From assembly GCA_947178445.1 (NCBI GenBank), contig CAMWYJ010000002.1, positions 1 to 64,000 on the forward strand: a stretch of 64,000 nucleotides of DNA, in the 5' to 3' direction. Below, piece by piece: positions 1 to 7,727 of the stretch. Every line of letters begins with the position of its first letter. Within the stretch, counting starts at the first letter, position 1. The translations under genes and the position numbers were made by a program. This DNA is from an uncultured Clostridium sp. GTDB lineage: Bacteria > Bacillota > Clostridia > Lachnospirales > Lachnospiraceae. Below the pieces are notes generated by a model. The model had not been told where the DNA came from. It was given only the letters and a program-made list of their open reading frames with translations, and searched no databases.

Positions 1-118
1 ATACTTAGCGAGGCTTTGCCGAGCTTAGTAGGAAGGTATGCCTTGTGCTCGTGCCCTGCGGTGATTTGTCTATATTACACAATGAACGTCTTAAAAAACA
101 GAGTTTCGCAATTACCTA
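1..118. repeat. Structured inverted-repeat element, truncated by window start
   Basis: The right arm (66-118) carries the family hallmarks: a TTTGTCTATATTACACAA block and the end GAGTTTCGCAATTACCTA. It matches the right arm of the full copy at 3972-4178. Bases 1-65 hold the right part of the core, including an imperfect hairpin around TACTTAGC and GCTTAGTA. The left arm lies outside the window. The element begins just after the stop codon of the ABC ATPase gene that ends at 124. Confidence 0.8.
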
Positions 119-123
119 TATTT

Positions 124-819
124 TCACGCATCCTCGAAATTTTCCAGATAGAACTCTTCCAAGTCTTCCTCAATGTCTTCTCTTGCACCTTTAAAAATCA
201 GCTGCCCGTCCTTCATCATCAATATTGTATCTGCAATATGCTCTATATCCGACACAATATGGGTAGATAAGATGACGATACTGTCTTTTCCAAGCTCACC
301 AATCAGATTCCTGAACCTTACCCTTTCCTTGGGGTCCAGTCCGGCAGTGGGCTCATCTAAAATTAAGATTCTCGGGTCATTCAATAATGCCTGTGCAATA
401 CCGAGTCTTTGCTTCATTCCCCCAGAATAGGTTTTTATTTTTTTCTTTGCCACATCTGTAAGGGACACCAGCTCTAAAAGCTCTCTTGCTTTGCGTTCTG
501 CCTGCTTTTTTCCAATCCCTTTTAGTGCCGCCATATATAACAGAAAATCCCATCCTGTAAAATTAGGGTAATACCCAAAATCCTGGGGCAGATAACCGAG
601 ATATCCCCGGTACTCCTCTGTGTCCACATCAATTCCGTCAAAGGAAACCTCTCCACCGGTGGGTGTTAAAATGCCGCAAAGCATCCTCATCAGAGTAGTT
701 TTTCCGGCGCCATTCGCCCCTAACAAGCCATATACTCCCTCACTGAACTGAAAAGAGATTCTGTCCACTGCAATCTTATTTTTATACTGTTTTGTCAAAC
801 GGTCTACTACTAATTCCAT
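124..819 (-). CDS. ABC transporter ATP-binding protein (CcmA/drug-export type)
   Basis: This is a 231-residue cytoplasmic nucleotide-binding subunit. Walker A GANGAGKTT is near residues 34-42, the signature YSGGMKQR near 131, Walker B LILDEPTAGLD near 151, and the switch histidine lies in STHIVSDIE. A single NBD with a C-terminal extension of about 30 residues is typical of the ABC-2 exporter family. The gene overlaps the end of the upstream permease gene by 10 bases, so the two are probably translationally coupled and form one transporter. The substrate cannot be told; peptide or lipid export or immunity is usual for this family. It is the last gene of a three-gene unit headed by an ECF sigma factor. 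Confidence 0.9.
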   Translation of the reverse strand: MELVVDRLTKQYKNKIAVDRISFQFSEGVYGLLGANGAGKTTLMRMLCGILTPTGGEVSFDGIDVDTEEYRGYLGYLPQDFGYYPNFTGWDFLLYMAALKGIGKKQAERKARELLELVSLTDVAKKKIKTYSGGMKQRLGIAQALLNDPRILILDEPTAGLDPKERVRFRNLIGELGKDSIVILSTHIVSDIEHIADTILMMKDGQLIFKGAREDIEEDLEEFYLENFEDA

Positions 820-1508
820 ACTATTTCCTCCATTTTCCGAATGTTGCGCTTACTTTCCCTAATCGTTAAATACAAAATAAAGCTGACTGCCGCAAACCAT
901 AATGCAGTATACCTGCTTTGATAAATCCATCTATAACGCATTATACTAAATTCCACTGCCAGCCCCACAAGCAGCCCCAGTCCGGCACAGGCATAAATCC
1001 CCTCTTTTCCAGAAATTGTTCTTACCAGAATCAGACTTCCATATGCAGTAAGCAGGTACGGTGTCAATAGATACAACACATTTTCCCAAAAGTTTCCGCC
1101 CACCAGCAGGGCAATCAGCAATTCCAGAACCACATTTCCCACACCGACAATAACCAGCCTTGCCAACACCACACTCTTTAATGAAAACCTTGCAGACATT
1201 TCCAGCTCACTCATTTTCCATGTAACAGAACGAACACTCTCCGACACACTGACCACCGCAAGAAACGGTACCAATGCAAGAATTACACTGAACATCCATT
1301 CCCTGTAAAGGCTTCCCACAGCCACCACTCCTCCGAGCAGAATGACGGATAAAATCCACTCCCATTTAGAAAGATAGAAGCACTGTATCCAAAGAATGTT
1401 TCCAAGCCTTATCGGCGGCTGCTCTATTTCTCGTAAAAACGCCCTCTTTCCGGCAGGTCTTGGCGCTTCATATATTTTTTTCAATTGTTCCTTCATTTTT
1501 CGCTCCAT
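810..1508 (-). CDS. ABC transporter permease-like membrane protein
   Basis: This 232-residue protein has a soluble N-terminus of about 45 residues followed by roughly six hydrophobic segments arranged in pairs, and a short basic C-terminal tail. It overlaps the ATPase gene downstream and the sigma-factor gene upstream, so it is most likely the membrane partner of that ATPase. A strong AAAGGAG lies 8 bases before the chosen ATG at 1508. A second ATG at 1496 also has a GGAG, so the start is slightly uncertain. I recognise no specific family. The N-terminal cytoplasmic part could contact the sigma factor encoded upstream, since no separate anti-sigma gene is visible, but that is inference only. 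Confidence 0.7.
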   Translation of the reverse strand: MERKMKEQLKKIYEAPRPAGKRAFLREIEQPPIRLGNILWIQCFYLSKWEWILSVILLGGVVAVGSLYREWMFSVILALVPFLAVVSVSESVRSVTWKMSELEMSARFSLKSVVLARLVIVGVGNVVLELLIALLVGGNFWENVLYLLTPYLLTAYGSLILVRTISGKEGIYACAGLGLLVGLAVEFSIMRYRWIYQSRYTALWFAAVSFILYLTIRESKRNIRKMEEIVWN

Positions 1509-1950
1509 CCGAAATTCTCCTTTCCAATTTTTTTAAAACCTTTTTTGTCTCCCTGTATAATGCAAATCTGGAAACCCCATAAAATTTTGCCAGGTCCGCA
1601 ACCGGGACCTCATTTACATACCGGAGTAATATCAGCTCCCTTTCCTGCCCGGTAAGTGACTGCAGCGCCTGCCTGAGCATAACGGAATCCACCAATGCGT
1701 TTTCCATATCCTCCCCTGGCAGATTCTCCGACAGCTCCAAGGGCTTCCGTTTCCGATATTCATCTATACAAAGATTTCTCGCAATGGTGTACAAAAATGC
1801 CAGCGGCCGTCCGGTATTTTCCACACCTCTGCTTTCAAAATAACGCAGGAAGGTCTCTTGTGTAATATCCTCTGCCAGCTGTGTATGACGGAGCCTGTAA
1901 TAACAGTACCGGTAGACACAGTCATATTGTTCGTCTATATCAATTGACAT
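1468..1950 (-). CDS. ECF-type RNA polymerase sigma factor
   Basis: This 160-residue protein has sigma-70 region 2 at about residues 8-70 (RYCYYRLRHTQLAEDITQET, ending in IARNLCIDEYRKRK) and region 4 at about 95-145 (LTGQERELILLRYVNEVPV followed by the helix LAKFYGVSRFALYRETKK). It would direct RNA polymerase to a small set of promoters. It heads the operon and overlaps the permease gene by 41 bases. Because no dedicated anti-sigma gene follows, control may be through the transporter subunits or through level of synthesis. The likely target is its own operon, by analogy with other ECF-ABC units, but no promoter motif was confirmed. Confidence 0.88.
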   Translation of the reverse strand: MSIDIDEQYDCVYRYCYYRLRHTQLAEDITQETFLRYFESRGVENTGRPLAFLYTIARNLCIDEYRKRKPLELSENLPGEDMENALVDSVMLRQALQSLTGQERELILLRYVNEVPVADLAKFYGVSRFALYRETKKVLKKLERRISDGAKNEGTIEKNI

Positions 1951-2104
1951 ACAAGATTTCCTCCTTCCATAATGTTTAACGGATAACCCGGCTAAATGTG
2001 CGGAAAATTATAAATTTTTAATATTTTATAGAAATAAACACCTTCAAAAATTTATAACTTACCAAAAATATAATATTATTATAAAATTATACTATAAATT
2101 CATG

Positions 2105-2132
2105 TTTATTTTAATAAAAAATGTGATATAAT
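2105..2132 (+). promoter_or_regulatory. Promoter of the Fic gene
   Basis: TTTATT and TATAAT are separated by 16 bases, with TG upstream of the -10 box (TGTGATATAAT). Transcription would begin near 2139. That places the ATG at 2131 before the transcript start and supports the downstream start at 2221. Confidence 0.6.
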
Positions 2133-2220
2133 GACACTAACAGTCACAGGGCACAGGTTGATGACCTGCGCGTGCATCAGCAAGCTTCATGAGATAATCA
2201 CACAGAATGAGGTGAACAAG

Positions 2221-3414
2221 ATGGATTATATACAACTTTCCAAAGAATATTACAAAAATAGAGAGAATTATGAGCAATTATATCAAAGCAGATTTTACAA
2301 CGAATTTACCCTGCACATTCCCATTCGCATAAATGGAAATGATGCATTTTTAACATATCCGCCTGAAATGTTTCAGCTCGTTACCAAAATATATAAGATG
2401 AACACTTTATTATACGAAAAAATCCAACTATTACCCGACATTGCCCTTGAGCAATTTACCAAAAAATGCTTAATTGATGAGATAAAGCTGTCAAATGATA
2501 TAGAGGGAATCTATAGCACCAGAAAAGAAATACGTGAATTATTAAAACCGCAAACAACCGAACATTGCCAAAAAAGATTATACGGATTAGTTCAAAAATA
2601 TAATATGCTGTCGCACAATGAAAATATAAGCATCGCTTCCTGCAAGGATATTAGAGAAATATATGATGATTTGGTACTAAAAGAAGTGATGGAAGAAGAT
2701 ATTCAAAACAAACCGGATGGTGTGTTTTTCCGAAAAGATAGTGTCAGTATACAGGGAAACGACTTGAAGATTATTCATCATGGTGTGAATCCGGAGGAAA
2801 AGATAATATCATATATGGACGAATGCCTTAAACTGATAAAGGATGATACATTGAATCCGGTAATAGCGGCATCTATGATACATTATTTTATTGGTTATAT
2901 CCATCCCTTCTATGACGGAAACGGGCGGCTTAACCGTTTTATCAGCAGCTATCTGCTGTCTAAGGAACTGCACACCCTTGTAGGCTACAGCTTATCCTAT
3001 ACAATCAAAAAACAGGTAGATATATATTACAAGGCATTCAAGATAACAAATGAAGCCAGAAACAAAGGCGATATCACCCCCTTTGTCCTTATATTTCTTG
3101 ATTTTATCCGGCAGGCATTAGAGCATTTGAATACTACATTAGCGGATAAAATCGAACAGATGACGTTTTACTACAAAAAAATAATGACCGTATCAAAAGA
3201 AGATAAATTGTTGGATCTACTGTTTGCTTTGATGCAGAATAGTCTTTTTGGCGAGGAGGGAATGACTGTGGAAATATTAGCTTCCGAATTAAGCGTCAGT
3301 GTCCCAACAATAAGGAATTATATAAATAATATAGATAATGAAATGCTCAAGGTTAGTAAAATTGGTCATAAAAATGCATTTGATATTAATTTGGAATATT
3401 TTAATTCTATTTAA
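2221..3414 (+). CDS. Fic domain AMP-transferase, self-inhibited class II type
   Basis: The product is a 397-residue Fic protein that transfers AMP (or a related nucleotide group) to a protein hydroxyl. The active motif HPFYDGNGRLNR spans about residues 228-239, with the catalytic His and the phosphate-binding loop intact. An N-terminal helix carries SNDIEG at 91-96, matching the [S/T]xxxE[G/N] inhibitory motif of class II Fic enzymes, whose Glu blocks ATP gamma-phosphate placement. The C-terminus (about 330-397) looks like a winged-helix DNA-binding fold (ILASELSVSVPTIRNYI). The start at 2221 has GAGGTG six bases upstream; the longer frame from 2131 would start before the likely transcription start. 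No antitoxin gene is next to it. The target is unknown. Confidence 0.9.
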   Translation: MDYIQLSKEYYKNRENYEQLYQSRFYNEFTLHIPIRINGNDAFLTYPPEMFQLVTKIYKMNTLLYEKIQLLPDIALEQFTKKCLIDEIKLSNDIEGIYSTRKEIRELLKPQTTEHCQKRLYGLVQKYNMLSHNENISIASCKDIREIYDDLVLKEVMEEDIQNKPDGVFFRKDSVSIQGNDLKIIHHGVNPEEKIISYMDECLKLIKDDTLNPVIAASMIHYFIGYIHPFYDGNGRLNRFISSYLLSKELHTLVGYSLSYTIKKQVDIYYKAFKITNEARNKGDITPFVLIFLDFIRQALEHLNTTLADKIEQMTFYYKKIMTVSKEDKLLDLLFALMQNSLFGEEGMTVEILASELSVSVPTIRNYINNIDNEMLKVSKIGHKNAFDINLEYFNSI

Positions 3415-3461
3415 CAGGTAATCTTATTTCCTTGCACATTTCAAATTGAACACCTTTTCCT

Positions 3462-3917
3462 TCATTCCCTTATATATTGTATACCTATATTTGCCTTACT
3501 GGAAAAACCACTTTTGCGAAAAGTCTTTTTATCGCTTACACAGTACACATAATACCCGTTTTGCGCCAGAATATAATAATCTGTATCTCCGTATTCAGCC
3601 TCATAAATAGCAAAAACTTCGTCCGCATTTTCATTATTTAATCCATAGCAGATATCAATATAGCTATCTTTATTTTTAGCAACTATTCTTGTGCCCGCAA
3701 TATCGGAATCATTTGGTGACATTACGCTATGATTTTCAATCGTATATCCTGCATTTTCCAGATTATCAATAAGCGTTTCCTTTGAAGGCACTATATTCTC
3801 AGGCAAATCTGCCTCTCCACTGCCTACATCATTTATTACCTTAACAGCTATGACTATTGCAATGATAATTGTGAATACAGCAACCACCATTATTACCTTT
3901 GTCTTCACTTTCATCAT
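3462..3917 (-). CDS. Small membrane-anchored extracytoplasmic protein, unknown function
   Basis: This is a 151-residue protein with a basic start and one hydrophobic segment at about residues 8-27 (TKVIMVVAVFTIIIAIVIAV), then a soluble domain rich in Asp, Asn and Tyr. There is no lipobox Cys, so the segment is probably an uncleaved anchor. I do not recognise the family. It lies 310 bases downstream of the FtsX-type permease gene, with the 207-bp structured repeat in between, so it is not clearly in that operon. The ATG pair at 3917 has a poor adjacent ribosome site. AGGAAAGGAAG lies about 35 bases upstream, with a perfect 6-bp hairpin (GTCGAG/CTCGAC) in between. Confidence 0.6.
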   Translation of the reverse strand: MMKVKTKVIMVVAVFTIIIAIVIAVKVINDVGSGEADLPENIVPSKETLIDNLENAGYTIENHSVMSPNDSDIAGTRIVAKNKDSYIDICYGLNNENADEVFAIYEAEYGDTDYYILAQNGYYVYCVSDKKTFRKSGFSSKANIGIQYIRE

Positions 3918-3971
3918 ATCGTCGAGCAGACTTTGTCTCGACTTTCACTTCCTTTCCTCTGTATTCTTTTG

Positions 3972-4178
3972 TAGGTAATTGCGAAACTCTGTTTTCGCTA
4001 ACATCCGTTGTACAATATAGACAAATCAACGCAGGCACGCTTGCGCTGCTTGTCGCTCGCAACGGTGCTAAGCTCGAAAAAACCTCGCTAAGCACCGGCG
4101 GCTCCAAAGCACCTTGCTTATGATATTGTCTATATTGCACAACTAGGTTTTGGAAATAGAGAGTTTCGCAATCACCTA
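3972..4178. repeat. Structured 207-bp inverted-repeat element (reference copy)
   Basis: The outer arms, about 55 bp each, are imperfect inverted repeats. The left begins TAGGTAATTGCGAAACTC and ends GTTGTACAATATAGACAA; the right mirrors it and ends GTTTCGCAATCACCTA. Between them lies a core of about 100 bp with its own hairpin (GGTGCTAAGC ... GCTAAGCACC, one mismatch). Related copies are at 1-118 and 28186-28395, a core-less hairpin at 51573-51650, and single or degenerate arms elsewhere. No transposase is present, so it resembles a MITE or an ERIC-like structured repeat. Confidence 0.88.
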
Positions 4179-4227
4179 ATATTCTTTTACAATGAGAGGC
4201 TCAAGTCTCAACACCTCCACCGCTGTT

Positions 4228-5331
4228 CTAATAATCACAAATATCTGCCCTGGTTAGGCTTTTGCATCTTGTCACCATAAGAGGCACTACAACCGTAACA
4301 TTACAGACAAGAAGTCCAAGCAGGGCAACCGGGTGAAAATACCGCAGGTATTTCCCCACCGGATAGAGCACAAAATTGTTGTAGAGATACAAAAACAGCA
4401 TGCTGACTCCCGCACCAAGCACCAGCGCAATCATATCCATCACAAGCAGCTCTCCTGCGATCTTGCCTGCCATTGCAGGCTTTGAAATACCGATTGCCCG
4501 GTACACTGCAAATTCATACTCCCTTTTCTGATACATACCGATAAAGGCAGCATTAATCGTCACTGCCATAATCACTGCAATTAAAAAAACAAGAAAGATA
4601 TAGATTGTATGGAGGGGATTTAACTGTTTATCAAGCCGTTTGGCTGCACTCTCCCCAATCAGCACATCAAACTGCTGCTGTAACTGCTTTGCATAATCAA
4701 GCAGTGCCTGTCCCCTGATGGTTTCCCCATCCTTTTCTTTGCCGATTAACATAAGCCCACCGGAATTCTTGTTGCTTTCATCAATATAGTACTGGCAATA
4801 TCCCTCCTCCTCAGTCAATGCATCCAGCGTATATTCCCCGTAAATATTCCCGTCATAATCTGGATCAATTTTATCTCCCAATTTCAAGTCAAGATTCTTC
4901 GCAAACCGGTCACTCAACACAAAACTGCCGCTTTTCAGTTTGTCAAAGGCACAGTTAATCCCCAGAAATTCACAATATTTTTTAAAATCTGTTACTGAAC
5001 AGAACGTACAAGCAGCAGTTCCACTTTCAAATCCCATAATGCTCTCCCAGTGTAAGCCGTTGTATTTTCCCAACCATATCACCTCTGCCCTGCCTTCCTT
5101 TTCTACCTGTCTGGCAAATGCCTTTAACGCCTCCCCTTCCGTATCTGCATTTTGGGAATAGACAGCCACGCACTGCTCCTGGTTATCAATCATATAATTC
5201 CAGTTATCCCGTACATTCGTCACATAAAGTCCTCCCAGATATACGGCATAGGAAAGAAACAGCATAAAGATGAGCAGTATGCATTTTGTCTTATTTTCTT
5301 TCACGTAATAAATAGGCGAAAACGGTTTCAT
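4228..5331 (-). CDS. FtsX-like ABC transporter permease (second subunit)
   Basis: The 367-residue protein has the FtsX/MacB permease layout: one N-terminal membrane helix (about residues 17-35), a large extracytoplasmic domain (about 36-240), and three C-terminal helices (about 242-355). The family sequence MYQKREYEFAVYRAIGISK precedes the middle helix of the C-terminal group. Its ATG overlaps the stop codon of the ATPase gene (ATGA), so the two are coupled. With the permease gene at 6035-7204 it would form a heterodimer around the ATPase. MacB-type systems drive efflux or shape changes in periplasmic-side partners rather than simple transport. No periplasmic adaptor or substrate peptide gene is next to it. 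Confidence 0.85.
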   Translation of the reverse strand: MKPFSPIYYVKENKTKCILLIFMLFLSYAVYLGGLYVTNVRDNWNYMIDNQEQCVAVYSQNADTEGEALKAFARQVEKEGRAEVIWLGKYNGLHWESIMGFESGTAACTFCSVTDFKKYCEFLGINCAFDKLKSGSFVLSDRFAKNLDLKLGDKIDPDYDGNIYGEYTLDALTEEEGYCQYYIDESNKNSGGLMLIGKEKDGETIRGQALLDYAKQLQQQFDVLIGESAAKRLDKQLNPLHTIYIFLVFLIAVIMAVTINAAFIGMYQKREYEFAVYRAIGISKPAMAGKIAGELLVMDMIALVLGAGVSMLFLYLYNNFVLYPVGKYLRYFHPVALLGLLVCNVTVVVPLMVTRCKSLTRADICDY

Positions 5332-6020
5332 TCGAGTTCCACCCCCTTCTCTTCTATACAGTTAACCGCACTGATTTTGCCATCCCACATTTCCACAATA
5401 CAGTCCGCATCCTTTAAAATGGAATGGTCATGGGTGATAACCAGCACCAGATTCTCTTTCGCATACTCCTTCAAAATCTCCATTACCGCAAAAGCGTTTT
5501 CATGGTCTAAGGCCGCAGTGGGTTCATCGGCAAACAGAACCTTTGGCTGGTTCACCATAGCCCTCGCAATGGCGGTTCTCTGCCGCTGTCCTCCGGAAAG
5601 CTTTGCCGGACGCTTTCCAAATTCCTTTTCGGTCAGTCCAAATCCGGTGAGCAGCTCCTTCGCCCTTTTCACCGTTTCCTCGTCATTCATTTTTGCGGCC
5701 ACCAACACATTATCCACGGCACTCATATACGGTACGAGAAAATGCCGCTGAAACACAAAGCCAAACTCTTCACGGCGCAAATGCTCCCGCTCCCTGTCCG
5801 GCAGACAGGTAATTTCTTTTCCGTTATACTTTATTTCACCCTCTGTGGGCTTTTTCAGCGTTGACAGACAATACATTAAGGTAGATTTCCCGCTGCCTGA
5901 CGGACCAATAATACCAACCAGTCCCTTATCCGGCAAATCTAAATCAAAGCCTCCTAACGCATATAATTTTTCTTCTTTTTCCATATCATAAATCATGGTA
6001 ATATTCTTTATTTCAAACAT
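5328..6020 (-). CDS. MacB/LolD-type ABC transporter ATP-binding protein
   Basis: The 230-residue ATPase has Walker A GPSGSGKST at about residues 39-47, Q-loop FVFQRHFLVPYMSAVDNV, signature LSGGQRQRTAIARAM, Walker B VLFADEPTAALD and switch VITHDHS. These are the usual features of the MacB/LolD/BceA group that work with FtsX-like permeases. It lies between two such permease genes, with a 4-base ATGA overlap downstream. Two ATGs are possible. I chose the inner one at 6020 because AAAGGA lies eight bases before it, while the outer ATG at 6029 directly abuts that site. No two-component genes adjoin it, unlike Bce bacitracin modules. Confidence 0.88.
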   Translation of the reverse strand: MFEIKNITMIYDMEKEEKLYALGGFDLDLPDKGLVGIIGPSGSGKSTLMYCLSTLKKPTEGEIKYNGKEITCLPDREREHLRREEFGFVFQRHFLVPYMSAVDNVLVAAKMNDEETVKRAKELLTGFGLTEKEFGKRPAKLSGGQRQRTAIARAMVNQPKVLFADEPTAALDHENAFAVMEILKEYAKENLVLVITHDHSILKDADCIVEMWDGKISAVNCIEEKGVELE

Positions 6021-6034
6021 ATCCTCCATCCTTT

Positions 6035-7204
6035 CTAATACATATCATCATCCAGGGCATCCACGGTACGGATACGGTATAGTGCAAACCGTACCGGAAT
6101 CTGTAATAATCCAAACAAAAACATATATGCACATAAAATCTCTGCTAAAACCTCCGGATACCAGAATCTGCAAAATAACCCCTGTGATGTAATAATCAGT
6201 ATTTCCAATATCTTTCCGATAAATATAATCAGCAGCCCGCCTATGAGAATCGCAGTGATAAAGCTGAAAAGTAATTCCCTAATGATAGAGAAATAAATAG
6301 TCCTTCTGGAATATCCAATGGAGCAGTACAGACACCACTCTCCATGCCGGTCACGTAAATACATCGTATATACAATAAATAATGCCAGAGATAGCAGAAC
6401 CAAAACCCCTGTAAAAATAAGTGTTATGGAACTGTTAATAACATCTGTCACCTCTTCCTTAAGCCATTTCTCTCCGTTCTTCCGATCCCATACCATATCA
6501 TAACTGTCTCTTACCTTTAAGCCATTTCTCTCAAGTATCTCTGCTATATCATAGAGACTGCCATCGGAAAGGATACAGATATATGCCTGATCATAGCCTG
6601 CTCTTTCCAGCCCTGCTCCAAAATAGGAATCACAGGAAACAATGCCTGACACGATAAAATCCTTGCCAAAATTATCCTCATTAAAATACCCACCTATCCG
6701 GTAATGGTTATTTTTCACACTTGCCTCATCGATTATCACCTCACCGGGCTTCTCCGGCAGTCTGCCCTCTATAAGCTTCGCTCCCATATGTGCCATGACA
6801 GTCTCCACATCCTCTGTCCTCTCCATTAACGGTACCTCTACTGAAATGGTTCCCACCACCGCCGCAATCTCACTGTAAATATACGGCACATAGTAAACCC
6901 GCTGCACACCCTTTTCACTGCGAAGCTTTTCGGCAAGTTTCTCGTTTTCCTCGTTATAAATTCGGGCTACCTCCTCCGGTAATGTGTGCTCCACATCTAT
7001 GCCAAAGGAACTGCCGGCAAGTCCTACATACTGCATCTTTGAATAATAATCAATAAGGACCTTCCGAAAAGACCCCTCTGCCGTCCCCAGCATAAACCGG
7101 GTAATATAAACTGCCATAAAACACAAGGATAAGCTTACAATCAGTACCAAAACCCGGCGTTTGTTATTTTTGATATAGTTCCATGCAGATAATTTCTGCG
7201 TCAT
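6035..7204 (-). CDS. FtsX-like ABC transporter permease (first subunit)
   Basis: This 389-residue protein has an N-terminal membrane helix (about residues 16-36), an extracytoplasmic domain to about 255, and three C-terminal helices. The sequence MYLRDRHGEWCLYCSIGYSRR fills the place of the conserved FtsX cytoplasmic loop. It is the first gene of the three-gene transporter unit; GGGAGG lies 8 bases before the ATG. A single arm of the structured repeat (7319-7376) lies about 115 bases upstream, in the likely leader or promoter region. It differs clearly in sequence from the other permease, so the complex is probably asymmetric. The substrate is unknown. Confidence 0.83.
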   Translation of the reverse strand: MTQKLSAWNYIKNNKRRVLVLIVSLSLCFMAVYITRFMLGTAEGSFRKVLIDYYSKMQYVGLAGSSFGIDVEHTLPEEVARIYNEENEKLAEKLRSEKGVQRVYYVPYIYSEIAAVVGTISVEVPLMERTEDVETVMAHMGAKLIEGRLPEKPGEVIIDEASVKNNHYRIGGYFNEDNFGKDFIVSGIVSCDSYFGAGLERAGYDQAYICILSDGSLYDIAEILERNGLKVRDSYDMVWDRKNGEKWLKEEVTDVINSSITLIFTGVLVLLSLALFIVYTMYLRDRHGEWCLYCSIGYSRRTIYFSIIRELLFSFITAILIGGLLIIFIGKILEILIITSQGLFCRFWYPEVLAEILCAYMFLFGLLQIPVRFALYRIRTVDALDDDMY

Positions 7205-7318
7205 GATAATTCCTCCCTCGTATAATATTGAATTGCCCCCTCACCTTTGGTTCGGCGGCATGTCGTCGGAAGGCATGAAAAAAATGCTCCGCATTTGCCT
7301 TCCTTCCTGATAATAATT

Positions 7319-7376
7319 TAGGTAATTGCGAAATTCTGTTTTTCAATATGCCCGTTGTACAATCCAGACAAACAAA
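7319..7376 (+). repeat. Single arm of the structured repeat
   Basis: The sequence runs from TAGGTAATTGCGAAATTCTG to CGTTGTACAATCCAGACAAA, matching the left arm at 3972-4027. The core and right arm are missing, so this is a solo arm or deletion remnant upstream of the FtsX-permease operon. Confidence 0.75.
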
Positions 7377-7408
7377 ATATAACATATATTCTTCTCAATA
7401 AAAATATA

Positions 7409-7438
7409 ACCACAGTCACATTTTTCTATGACTGTGGT
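7409..7438 (-). terminator. Stem-loop, probable terminator
   Basis: ACCACAGTCA and TGACTGTGGT form a perfect 10-bp stem around a 10-base loop. On the minus strand it is followed by a T-rich run (TTATATTTTT). It would stop minus-strand transcription from the ATPase gene upstream (7728-8978) before it enters the FtsX operon. Confidence 0.6.
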
Positions 7439-7727
7439 CATATATCCTGCAGCGCTTTTAATTCGTTCTCCTTATATCTACGGCTGCTCCTTTTTCCCTG
7501 TCTTTCTAAATAATAAAACGGTTTATTATCTTTAAAATGTTCTATTTATCTCTATTACCTGACCTACTATAGACTTTTTTACTATTTTTACATAACTTTT
7601 TATTCTCCTTTATAGAACATCTCCCTTGTATCTAAATAGTGCTATTATGTGATTTTCATTGATCTCCAATACCTGCTTTCGGATATTTTATCATCAAAGA
7701 GACCTTTCCATGACTTCTCAGTCAAAA
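7439..7727. other. Gene-free stretch
   Basis: This is AT-rich DNA between the terminator-like stem and the end of the ATPase gene. I found no open frame with a ribosome site, no repeat arm and no clear hairpin. It may be decayed sequence. Confidence 0.4.

Noticed and set aside
3841..4140. Open frame across the structured repeat, with similar peptides at 16-270, 7164-7385 and 28257-28481 (shared CTT...N.VSQLP-type residues)
   Set aside because: The shared residues come from the repeat DNA itself. The frames start and end at random points, lack ribosome sites and differ in strand relation to neighbours. I treat them as repeat-borne shadows, not genes.
5152..5751. Plus-strand frame of 199 codons across the ABC permease and ATPase genes
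   Set aside because: It lies opposite two clear genes and shows no motif or ribosome site.
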